The position numbers and the translations under genes were made by a program. Shown here in pieces: positions 1 through 6,058 of a DNA stretch of 7,387 bases; position 1 is the stretch's first letter, and the number at the start of each line of letters is the position of its first letter. This DNA comes from JBGPFS01 sp041483455 (lineage in GTDB: Bacteria > Chloroflexota > Limnocylindria > Limnocylindrales > CSP1-4), in NCBI GenBank assembly GCA_041483455.1, contig JBGPFS010000122.1, positions 1 to 7,387 of the forward strand. The letters are read 5' to 3'. The notes below the pieces were generated by a model. The model did not search any database. It worked only from the letters and a program-made list of their open reading frames with translations, and had not been told where the DNA came from.

Positions 1-807
1 ACGAACGCTCAGACGATGTCCTGGATCATGGACACCTACTCGATGCACGTCGGGTACACCGTCCCGGGCGTCGTCACCGGCAAGCCGATCGCCCTCGGCG
101 GCTCGGAAGGTCGGAACGAAGCCACCGCGCGCGGCACCGTCTTCTGCATCATCGAGGCGGCCCGCCACCTCGGGATCAACCTGAAGAAGTCGACCGTCGC
201 CGTCCAGGGCTTCGGCAACGCCGGCTCGATCGCCGCCCGCCTCATCGTCGACGAGGGCGCGACCGTCGTCGCGGTCTCCGACTCGACCGGCGGGATCTAC
301 GCACCGGACGGCCTGGACATCGCCCGGGTCGTCGCCTGGAAGGCTGAGCACGGCACCGTGCAGGGCTTCCCGGGTGCCCGCGACGTGACGAACGCCGAGG
401 TCCTCGAGGTCCCCTGCGACATCCTCATCCCGGCCGCGCTCGAGAACCAGATCACCCCCGCGAACGCGGGCAAGATCAAGGCCAAGCTCGTTGCCGAGGC
501 CGCCAACGGCCCGACGACGCCCGAGGCCGACGAGATCCTCTACCGGAACGGCGTGTTCATGATCCCGGACATCCTGTGCAATGCCGGCGGCGTGACCGTC
601 AGCTACTTCGAGTGGGTCCAGGACCTCAACCGCGACCACTGGACCGAGGAAGTCGTCAACGACAAGCTCAAGGTGATCATGACCAAGGCGTTCGCCGAGG
701 TCCTGGCCATGCGCGAGCGCGAGCAGGTGAACATGCGGACGGCGGCCTACCTGGTCGCGGTCCAGCGGGTCGCCGACGCCACCGCCATGCGCGGCCTCTA
801 CCCGTAA
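1..807 (+). CDS. gdhA: Glutamate dehydrogenase, C-terminal part (5' end outside window)
   Basis: Glu/Leu/Phe/Val dehydrogenase family enzyme, which interconverts glutamate and 2-oxoglutarate plus ammonia with NAD(P) in the cytoplasm. The frame is open from base 1 (TNAQTMSWIMD), so the Met at 16 is internal and the first roughly 150 residues are missing. Visible family signatures are the TGKPIALGGSEGR segment, the Rossmann dinucleotide motif GFGNAG followed by AVSDSTGG, the DILIPAALENQ strand, AEAANGPTTPEAD, and the PDILCNAGGVTVSYFEWVQ block that closes the active-site cleft. The protein ends in the usual VQRVADAT..RGLYP tail, so the C-terminus is intact. About 268 residues are present of the usual 410-430. 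Cofactor preference (NAD or NADP) cannot be settled from the fragment. It is followed by its own strong hairpin, so it is probably not cotranscribed with the next genes. Family assignment is very secure. Confidence 0.96.
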   Translation, partial: TNAQTMSWIMDTYSMHVGYTVPGVVTGKPIALGGSEGRNEATARGTVFCIIEAARHLGINLKKSTVAVQGFGNAGSIAARLIVDEGATVVAVSDSTGGIYAPDGLDIARVVAWKAEHGTVQGFPGARDVTNAEVLEVPCDILIPAALENQITPANAGKIKAKLVAEAANGPTTPEADEILYRNGVFMIPDILCNAGGVTVSYFEWVQDLNRDHWTEEVVNDKLKVIMTKAFAEVLAMREREQVNMRTAAYLVAVQRVADATAMRGLYP

Positions 808-830
808 TCGTTCGAACCTCCTGCACCGAC

Positions 831-861
831 ACGAGGCCCCGGCTCACCGCCGGGGCCTCGT
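831..861 (+). terminator. Perfect 13-bp hairpin after gdhA
   Basis: Bases 831-843 (ACGAGGCCCCGGC) are exactly complementary to 849-861, with a 5-base loop TCACC. The stem begins 23 bases after the gdhA stop codon. No T-run follows, as is common for GC-rich hosts, so this may be a hairpin-only terminator or an mRNA 3'-end stabiliser. The stem is symmetrical and could act in either direction, but only the plus-strand gene is placed to use it. Confidence 0.8.
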
Positions 862-949
862 CGCTCCGCCCATCGGTCGGGCTGCCGACGCTCGACCCGG
901 CCTTCGACGCGGCACCCACCCGACCACCGGTCGGACCAGCGGCCGGTGC

Positions 950-955
950 TACCAT
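950..955 (+). promoter_or_regulatory. -10-like element TACCAT, 6 bases before the ATG at 962
   Basis: TACCAT lies at 950-955 and the ATG of the downstream gene starts at 962, leaving exactly six bases. A transcript started about 7 bases after the hexamer would begin at or next to the A of the start codon, i.e. leaderless. There is no Shine-Dalgarno before this ATG. No convincing -35 box was found 16-18 bases upstream. The same layout recurs at the two other promoter-proximal genes of the window, which is the main support. Confidence 0.55.
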
Positions 956-961
956 CCGGCC

Positions 962-1567
962 ATGCTCGACCACGAAGAGAAGTTCCTGTTCAAGGAGGAG
1001 ATCCTCCACCTGGCCACCTCCGTGGCCGAGCCCGGCATCCTCGACAACGTCGAGGACCTGCTCACCGACGTCATCACCAGCCCGCGCTTCGATTCCGAGG
1101 TCTTCACGCTCGAGCGCAGCCTCCAGGTGATGCTCGGCCCGCGGGCCGGAACCACGCTGGTCGGGCTGCTGACCGTGGCTCCCGAGGTGTTCGAGGAGGT
1201 CTCCGACGTCAACATCCCGTCGGAGGTCCACGAGCGCCTCGTAGCCTGGCGGGCGCGCTTCGGCCTGGCCATCGACAACGCGCTCAACTTCCTCAACAAC
1301 CCGGACGGGATCCAGGGCCACAACTTCGCGACCCAGGTCGCCCACGTCGAGGAGCGCCGGGTCCTCCAGGGACGCCTGACGCTCGTCCGCTACAACAACG
1401 AGCCGCAGTTCTTCGTCGCGGACGCGAGCGTCTTCCTGAGCCTCGTCGCGGACATCATGGAGCGGCTGGGGCCGTACCTCGAAACCGACGCGATCGACCC
1501 CGAGACGGTCACCCGGCTGAAGGACGCGGTCCAGCTCGTCGAGCGGCGCACCGCGGCCCGCAGCTGA
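962..1567 (+). CDS. Hypothetical acidic soluble protein, 201 aa
   Basis: I do not recognise this protein. It is rich in Glu and Asp, begins MLDHEEKFLFKEEI, and looks mostly helical with a more strand-like middle and end (RVLQGRLTLVRYNN, then EPQFFVADASVFLSLV at about residues 147-162). There is no signal peptide, transmembrane segment, cysteine cluster or nucleotide-binding motif, so a cytoplasmic role is likely. The start is chosen because the reading frame's codon use fits the genome, the antisense frames are poorer, and a -10-like hexamer sits 6 bases upstream. It is the first gene of a three-gene unit: its stop codon is separated by one base from the next ATG (1569), which in turn overlaps the gene at 1724. 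Context suggests a shared role with the membrane miniprotein and the P-loop/DRTGG protein, but no function can be assigned. Confidence 0.85.
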   Translation: MLDHEEKFLFKEEILHLATSVAEPGILDNVEDLLTDVITSPRFDSEVFTLERSLQVMLGPRAGTTLVGLLTVAPEVFEEVSDVNIPSEVHERLVAWRARFGLAIDNALNFLNNPDGIQGHNFATQVAHVEERRVLQGRLTLVRYNNEPQFFVADASVFLSLVADIMERLGPYLETDAIDPETVTRLKDAVQLVERRTAARS

Positions 1568-1568
1568 G

Positions 1569-1724
1569 ATGGCTCGCCGTCAGGTCGCCCGGACCGGACG
1601 CCGCGAGCGCAGCCCGCGGCGTCCCGGAGTCGCCCGGACCGCCCTCGCGATCGTCGCCGTCGTCGCCATCTGCCTGATCCTCATCGCCGGGGCGATGGTC
1701 CCGGGAGGCCCGATCGTCCGCTGA
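1569..1724 (+). CDS. Small single-span membrane protein, 51 aa
   Basis: A short gene begins one base after the stop of the preceding gene and ends with a TGA whose last base is the A of the next gene's ATG (TGATG at 1722-1726). The N-terminal 23 residues carry nine arginines. They are followed by one hydrophobic helix at about residues 24-44 (TALAIVAVVAICLILIAGAM) and a short tail PGGPIVR. The positive-inside rule predicts the arginine-rich end in the cytoplasm. No lipobox or obvious signal-peptidase site is seen, so an anchored miniprotein is likelier than a secreted one. The exact fit into the gap between two genes, with one-base spacing and one-base overlap, is the best evidence that it is real. 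No Shine-Dalgarno is visible, so it probably relies on translational coupling. Function is unknown, and it is not a family I can name. Confidence 0.7.
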   Translation: MARRQVARTGRRERSPRRPGVARTALAIVAVVAICLILIAGAMVPGGPIVR

Positions 1725-2875
1725 TGCGCCAGGTCTACCTCGCCGCGACCGGCCAGAATCGCGGCAAGACGACGACCAGCCTCGGGCTCCTGGACGGCTT
1801 CCTGGGACGGGGCTTCGCGACCGGGTTCATGAAGCCGGTCGGCCAGCGGACGATCATCGAGGACGGCGTCCCTGCGGACGAGGATGCCGTCCTCGTCCGG
1901 AACGTCTTCGGGTTGACCGACCCGCTGCCCGTGATGAGCCCCGTCCACATCCCGCGCGGGTTCACCAAGGCCTACATCGCTGGCGAGATCGTCGAAGACC
2001 TCGGCGCCCGGATCCGGGTCGCCCACGCCGCCGTCTCCGAGCGGCGCGAGATCGTGCTCATCGAGGGGACCGGTCACGCCGGCGTCGGGGCGGTCATCGG
2101 GCTCTCGAACGCCGTCGTCTGCCGGATGCTCGGTGCCCCGGCGATCATCGTCTCGGAGGGCGGCGTCGGGCGGCCGATCGACGAGATCGTCCTCAACGCG
2201 TCGCATTTCGCGTCCCATGGGGTGGAGGTCGCCGGCGCGATCGTCAACAAGGTCGACCTCGACGCGCAGCCGGGGATCGCCCGGACGCTCGAGCGGGGCC
2301 TCGCGCTCCACGGGATCCCGCTCCTCGGCATCCTGCCGTACCGGCCGATCCTCTCGAACCCGACGCTGGCGATGATCCTCGAAGGCGTGCGCGGCGAGAC
2401 GATCCATCCCGGCCCGGATCTCGACCGGGTGATCGACGGGGTGGCGATCGGGGCGATGGAGCCCGGGCACATGCTCGAGCGGGTCGGCCCGGGGACGCTG
2501 GTCATCGTGCCCGGCGATCGCGAGGACGTGGTGCTGACGTTGACGACCGCCCACCTGATGGGCGCGCCACGGGCCGGGGAGCCGGCCGAGGCGGCGGGCT
2601 TCAGCCGCCCCGCACGGGCGGACGGGGCGCCGGCGGGGGCCGCGCTCGGGCTCGTCCTGACCGGCGGCTACCGGCCCCGCCAGGCGGTCATCGACGCGAT
2701 CCGGCGGGCCGACCTCTTCGCGACCCTCGTCCCGGAGGACACGTATGTGGTCGCGTCGCGGGTCCACGACCTGCTGGTCAAGATCCACTCCGCGGACCGC
2801 GAGAAGATCGCCCTGATCAAGGCGCTCGTGGCCGAGCATCTGGACATCGATCGGGTACTCGGGGTGGCTCGCTGA
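1724..2875 (+). CDS. P-loop BioD-like / DRTGG-domain protein (phosphotransacetylase N-terminal-like)
   Basis: A 383-residue protein of the COG0857 type: a dethiobiotin-synthetase-like P-loop NTPase joined to a DRTGG domain, as found at the N-terminus of long phosphotransacetylases but here without the acetyltransferase domain. Seen directly: Walker A-like GQNRGKTTTS at residues 10-19, FMKPVGQR at 35-42 (typical of the BioD fold), a Mg-binding/Walker B-like VLIEGTGH at 111-118, and VNKVD at 174-178. The C-terminal part carries the DRTGG-domain pattern (LVLTGGYRPR at 310-319, VPEDTYVVASRV at 336-347, then a D..KI helix). An Ala/Pro/Gly-rich insertion at about 281-306 interrupts that domain. The start overlaps the stop of the miniprotein by one base. 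In long Pta enzymes this region is considered regulatory, but stand-alone members have no settled role, so I would not call it BioD or Pta. Confidence in the fold is high and in the function low. Confidence 0.85.
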   Translation: MRQVYLAATGQNRGKTTTSLGLLDGFLGRGFATGFMKPVGQRTIIEDGVPADEDAVLVRNVFGLTDPLPVMSPVHIPRGFTKAYIAGEIVEDLGARIRVAHAAVSERREIVLIEGTGHAGVGAVIGLSNAVVCRMLGAPAIIVSEGGVGRPIDEIVLNASHFASHGVEVAGAIVNKVDLDAQPGIARTLERGLALHGIPLLGILPYRPILSNPTLAMILEGVRGETIHPGPDLDRVIDGVAIGAMEPGHMLERVGPGTLVIVPGDREDVVLTLTTAHLMGAPRAGEPAEAAGFSRPARADGAPAGAALGLVLTGGYRPRQAVIDAIRRADLFATLVPEDTYVVASRVHDLLVKIHSADREKIALIKALVAEHLDIDRVLGVAR

Positions 2876-2877
2876 GT

Positions 2878-2893
2878 CGTCCCCGCCGGGACG
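2878..2893. terminator. Short hairpin between convergent genes
   Basis: The 27-base gap between the DRTGG-protein gene and the convergent panC contains a 6-bp stem, CGTCCC (2878-2883) with GGGACG (2888-2893), and a 4-base loop. It lies where a bidirectional terminator for both operons would be expected. The stem is short and has no flanking T-run on either strand, so this is a weak call resting mainly on position. Confidence 0.4.
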
Positions 2894-2902
2894 TCCGTCG
2901 GC

Positions 2903-3745
2903 TCAGGCGGACTCGAGCGGTTGGTTGTCGATGAGCCGGGTCGTGCCGAACCGGACCGCGAGCGAGAGGAGCGCCCGACCCTCCACCCGGTCGAGCTCCT
3001 GGAGGGTCAGGTCGTCGGCGCAGCTGACGTACTCGAGATGGGCCAGCGGCTCGGTCGCGAGGACCTCGCGGACCGCCGCCCGGAGCGCCTCGGCCGACCG
3101 CTCGCCCGCGAGCCAGCGCTCCCGGCCGACGAGCAGCGCCCGGCGGATGACCGGAGCGGCCGACCGCTCGGCGGGCGAGAGGTGGACGTTCCGCGAGGAG
3201 AGGGCCAGGCCGTCGGGCTCTCGGACGGTCGGGCACGGGACGACCTCCGTCGGCAGGGCGAGATCGAGGGCCATCCGGCGGATCACCATCACCTGCTGGG
3301 CGTCCTTCTCGCCGAAGTAGGCGCGCTCGGCGCCGACGAGGCCGAACAGGATCGCGACGACCGTCGCGACCCCGGCGAAGTGGCCCGGCCGGGCCGCCCC
3401 TTCGAGCGGTCGGGCGATCGCACCGACGGTCACGGTGGTGTCGAACCCGGGCACGTAGACCTCGTCGACCGGTGGCGCCCAGACGAGGTCGACCCCCTCG
3501 TCCGCGCACACGGCCAGGTCGCTCGCCTCGTTGCGCGGGTAGCGGGTGAAGTCGGCCGCCTGGTTGAACTGGCGGGGGTTCACGAAGATCGTGGCGACGG
3601 CGATCCGGTTCTCGGCCCGGGCACGGCGCATGAGCGAGCGGTGGCCCTCGTGGAGCCAGCCCATCGTCGGGACCAGGCCCAGCGGGTGGGGCGCCGACGC
3701 GAGCGCCGCGCGCAACTCCGCCCGGGTCCGGAGGACGACGGTCAC
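2903..3745 (-). CDS. panC: Pantothenate synthetase (pantoate--beta-alanine ligase)
   Basis: Joins pantoate and beta-alanine with ATP via a pantoyl-adenylate to give pantothenate, in the cytoplasm. The 280-residue length is normal for the family. Motifs are all present: PTMGWLHEGH at residues 26-35 (HIGH-like nucleotide-binding motif with His32 and His35), FVNPRQF at 54-60, YPR at 69-71, ARPGHFAGV at 118-126, FGEKDAQQ at 144-151 and REPDGLALSSRN at 175-186 (KMSKS-like loop). The start is GTG at 3745-3743, ten bases after the panB stop. Starting there gives the standard N-terminus just before the first strand. No Shine-Dalgarno precedes it, so translation probably depends on ribosomes finishing panB. 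It is the last gene of the minus-strand coenzyme A operon and converges on the DRTGG-protein gene. Confidence 0.97.
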   Translation of the reverse strand: MTVVLRTRAELRAALASAPHPLGLVPTMGWLHEGHRSLMRRARAENRIAVATIFVNPRQFNQAADFTRYPRNEASDLAVCADEGVDLVWAPPVDEVYVPGFDTTVTVGAIARPLEGAARPGHFAGVATVVAILFGLVGAERAYFGEKDAQQVMVIRRMALDLALPTEVVPCPTVREPDGLALSSRNVHLSPAERSAAPVIRRALLVGRERWLAGERSAEALRAAVREVLATEPLAHLEYVSCADDLTLQELDRVEGRALLSLAVRFGTTRLIDNQPLESA

Positions 3746-3755
3746 CGGGCGGGGA

Positions 3756-4682
3756 TCAGAGGTCGCGGTCGAGCGGGATCCCGCCGAGGGGGATCTCCGC
3801 CTCGCTCTCGCCGGCCGCCCGGTCGAGCGCCGATCGGCCGAGCACCTCGGCGAGGACGGCGTCGTCCATCCGGACGCTCTGCTCGGGGCCGGGGAAGGTC
3901 CCGGCCGCGACGTCCGCGGCGTAAGCGCGGCCGGCCTCGAGGATCGTCTCGCGGAGGTGGGCGTACGGGCGGGCGTGGCGCGGGATGAAGTCCCCCAGGC
4001 CGAGCAGGTCGGTGATCACCTGGACCTGGCCGCTGCAGCCCGCGCCGGCCCCGATCCCGATCGTCGGGATCCGGAGGCGCGCGGTGAGCGCGGCGGCGAG
4101 CTGCTCCGGGACCAGCTCGAGGACGATCGAGAAGGCGCCCGCCTCCTGGATGGCCAGTCCGTCGGCGAGGAGCGAGCGGGCCTGTTCGCGCGTCCGGCCC
4201 TGGACCCGGATCTTGCCGATCGCGTTGATAGCCTGGGGCGTCAGCCCGATGTGGCCCATCACCGGGATGCCGGCCTTCACGAGCGTCTCGACGATCCGGG
4301 CGCTCCGGACCCCGCCCTCGACCTTGACCGCCTGGGCGCCGGCCTCGCGGAGGAAGCGGCCGGCGTTCTCGAGCGCCTCCCCGGGAGTGGCGTACGAGAG
4401 GAACGGCATGTCGCCCACCACCAGCGCCCGATGGGCGCCCCGGACGACGGCCTTCGTGTGGTGGATCATCTCGTCCATCGTCACCCGGACGGTGGTCTCG
4501 TAGCCGAGCATCATCTGGCCGACCGAATCGCCGACCAGGAGCATCGGCAGGCCCGCCTCGTCGAGCAGGGCGGCGGTCGGGAAGTCGTAGGCGGTCAGCA
4601 TCGGGATCCGCTCGCCGTCGGCGTAGAGCCGGGCGATGTCGGTCAGCGTCAGGCGGCGGGTCGGCTCGGTGGCTGCACTCAT
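3756..4682 (-). CDS. panB: 3-methyl-2-oxobutanoate hydroxymethyltransferase (ketopantoate hydroxymethyltransferase)
   Basis: Transfers a hydroxymethyl group from 5,10-methylene-tetrahydrofolate to 2-ketoisovalerate, the first committed step to pantothenate. The TIM-barrel family motifs are intact: TAYD at residues 30-33, GDSVG at 51-55, GDMPF at 90-94, KVEGG at 120-124, MGHIGLTPQ at 142-150, ELVP at 189-192 and GIGAG at 209-213. Judged by motif position, Asp52 and Asp91 (metal), Lys120 and Glu122 (substrate) and Glu189 (general base) match the known active-site residues. The protein has 308 residues against roughly 264 in E. coli; the extra length is mostly a C-terminal tail after the FPGPE motif near residue 263. 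The ATG overlaps the coaBC stop by four bases (ATGA) and is preceded by a near-perfect Shine-Dalgarno, the strongest in the window. It is the third gene of the operon. Confidence 0.97.
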   Translation of the reverse strand: MSAATEPTRRLTLTDIARLYADGERIPMLTAYDFPTAALLDEAGLPMLLVGDSVGQMMLGYETTVRVTMDEMIHHTKAVVRGAHRALVVGDMPFLSYATPGEALENAGRFLREAGAQAVKVEGGVRSARIVETLVKAGIPVMGHIGLTPQAINAIGKIRVQGRTREQARSLLADGLAIQEAGAFSIVLELVPEQLAAALTARLRIPTIGIGAGAGCSGQVQVITDLLGLGDFIPRHARPYAHLRETILEAGRAYAADVAAGTFPGPEQSVRMDDAVLAEVLGRSALDRAAGESEAEIPLGGIPLDRDL

Positions 4683-6058
4683 CGGGAGACCTCCTTGGCC
4701 GGCCCAGTCTGGCTGACCTCGTCGCGGGCGTCCAGCCGAGCGACCACGAGGTCGAGCAGCCGATCGGCGACCTCCCGCTTGGAGAGCAGCGGCCAGGCGA
4801 CCGCATCGGCGTCGGCGGCGTAGACCGTGACCCGGTTCGTGTCGGTCCCGAAGCCCGAGCCCTCCTCGCTCACGTCATTGGCCACGAGCAGGTCGAGGCC
4901 CTTCGTCCGCAGCTTCCCGGGCGCTCGGGCGAGGGAGCCCGTCTCGGCGGCGAATCCGACCAGGACCGGTCGAGGGTGGAGCGGTTCGCGGGTCCGGGCG
5001 CCGGTCGCATCCAGTCCCCGGGCGATCCGACCGACCTCGGCCAGCAGGTCGGGTGTCGGTTCGAGCTCCAGGACCAGAGCCGTGCCCCGGGCGAGCTTGG
5101 TCTCGGCGGGCCGGGCCGGCCGGAAGTCCGCCACCGCCGCGGCCATGACGAGCGCGTCGAGGGCCGGCCGGCCGGTCGCGTCGACGAGCGTCTCGAGAAG
5201 CGCGGCCCGGAGACGTGCGGTCGTCTCCGCCCGAACGACGGTCGCACCCGCCGGGAGGGGGATCGTCACGCTCGCCGCGAGCAGGGTCACCGCTGCCCCC
5301 CGATCGAGCGCCGCCTCGGCGATCGCGACCCCCATCCGACCCGTCGAGCGGTTGCCGATGAACCGGACCGGGTCGATCGGCTCGACCGTGCCGCCCGCGG
5401 TCACCACGATCCGGCGCCCGACGAGGTCGGCGTCGCGGGCGGGCTCCGAGCCGGCCGCCAGGCGAGCCGGGCGGGCGGCTTCGTCGGGGGCCCGGACCGG
5501 CCGACCGGCGACGGCGGTGACGACCGCGTCGACGATCCGGGGCAGGTCCGCCAGCCGGCCCACGCCCACCTGGCCGGAGGCGAGCGGGCCGCTCTCCGGC
5601 TCGACGACCGCGTAGCCGAACGAGCGCAGCCGCTCGACATTCGCCTGGGTGGCGGGGTGGGTGTACATCTCGCCGTCCATCGCCGGGGCGACGACGACCG
5701 GCGCAGCCGTCGCGAGGCAGGCGGCCGTGACGACGTCACCGGCGAGCCCGTGGGCCATCGCCGAGAGCCAGTGGGCGGTCGCCGGGGCGACGACGATCGC
5801 GTCGGCGCTGTCGGCCGTGACGATGTGACCGATCCGGCCGTCGGCCATGAGGGCCAGCACGTCGCTCTCCACGGGATGTCGGCTCAGGGCCTCGAGCGTC
5901 AGCGGGGCGACGAAGCGGGCCGCCGACGTCGAGAGCAGGACCTGGACCTCGGCCCCCTCGGCGCGGAGCAGGCGGACGAGCTCGACCGCCTTGTAGGCCG
6001 CGATCGAGCCGGTGACGCCCAGTCCGACGAGTCGGCCCTGGAGCCGCCCGCCGGTCAT
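4679..6058 (-). CDS. coaBC: Bifunctional phosphopantothenoylcysteine decarboxylase / phosphopantothenate--cysteine ligase
   Basis: Two consecutive coenzyme A steps in one protein: the C-terminal CoaB domain ligates cysteine to 4'-phosphopantothenate using a nucleotide triphosphate, and the N-terminal flavin-dependent CoaC domain decarboxylates the product to 4'-phosphopantetheine. Length is 459 residues from the ATG at 6058. CoaC shows GVTGSIAAYK at 14-23 (FMN binding), catalytic His78 in GHI, APATAH at 91-96, PAMDGEMY at 125-132 and the flap SGPLASGQVGVGRL at 156-169. CoaB shows VTAGGTVEPIDPVRFIGNRSTGRMG at about 219-243, AAAVADFRP at 306-314, Lys321 in KLAR, VGFAAET at 367-373 and LVANDVS at 391-397. 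Two CoaC residues differ from E. coli (Asp128 and Ser161 in place of Asn and Cys), and the usual KxKK motif of CoaB is only KLAR. The start overlaps the coaX stop by four bases (ATGA). The frame is open far upstream, but that part is antisense-type sequence over coaX, not a fusion. Confidence 0.97.
   Translation of the reverse strand: MTGGRLQGRLVGLGVTGSIAAYKAVELVRLLRAEGAEVQVLLSTSAARFVAPLTLEALSRHPVESDVLALMADGRIGHIVTADSADAIVVAPATAHWLSAMAHGLAGDVVTAACLATAAPVVVAPAMDGEMYTHPATQANVERLRSFGYAVVEPESGPLASGQVGVGRLADLPRIVDAVVTAVAGRPVRAPDEAARPARLAAGSEPARDADLVGRRIVVTAGGTVEPIDPVRFIGNRSTGRMGVAIAEAALDRGAAVTLLAASVTIPLPAGATVVRAETTARLRAALLETLVDATGRPALDALVMAAAVADFRPARPAETKLARGTALVLELEPTPDLLAEVGRIARGLDATGARTREPLHPRPVLVGFAAETGSLARAPGKLRTKGLDLLVANDVSEEGSGFGTDTNRVTVYAADADAVAWPLLSKREVADRLLDLVVARLDARDEVSQTGPAKEVSR
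4689..4696 (-). promoter_or_regulatory. Strong Shine-Dalgarno for panB inside coaBC
   Basis: Read on the minus strand, AAGGAGGT lies six bases before the panB ATG at 4682. It falls inside the last codons of coaBC, spelling Lys455-Glu456-Val457 there. It fixes the panB start and suggests independent re-initiation at panB in addition to coupling through the ATGA overlap. None of the other starts in the window has a comparable site. Confidence 0.85.

Noticed and set aside
808..961. Possible small gene or RNA in the 154-base gap after gdhA
   Set aside because: Apart from the hairpin at 831-861, the weak inverted repeat and the -10-like hexamer I see no structured RNA, riboswitch or convincing small frame.
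677..1345. Minus-strand frame spanning the gdhA end, terminator and the gene at 962
   Set aside because: It crosses a perfect terminator hairpin and two plus-strand genes and has no family motif.
1580..2839. Minus-strand 419-residue frame opposite the P-loop/DRTGG gene
   Set aside because: Product is an Arg/Asp/Pro-rich repeat-like sequence typical of antisense frames in GC-rich genes, while the plus strand encodes recognisable motifs.
2921..4823. Long plus-strand frames opposite panC and panB (355 and 425 residues)
   Set aside because: Low-complexity antisense products overlapping two fully conserved enzymes; no motifs.
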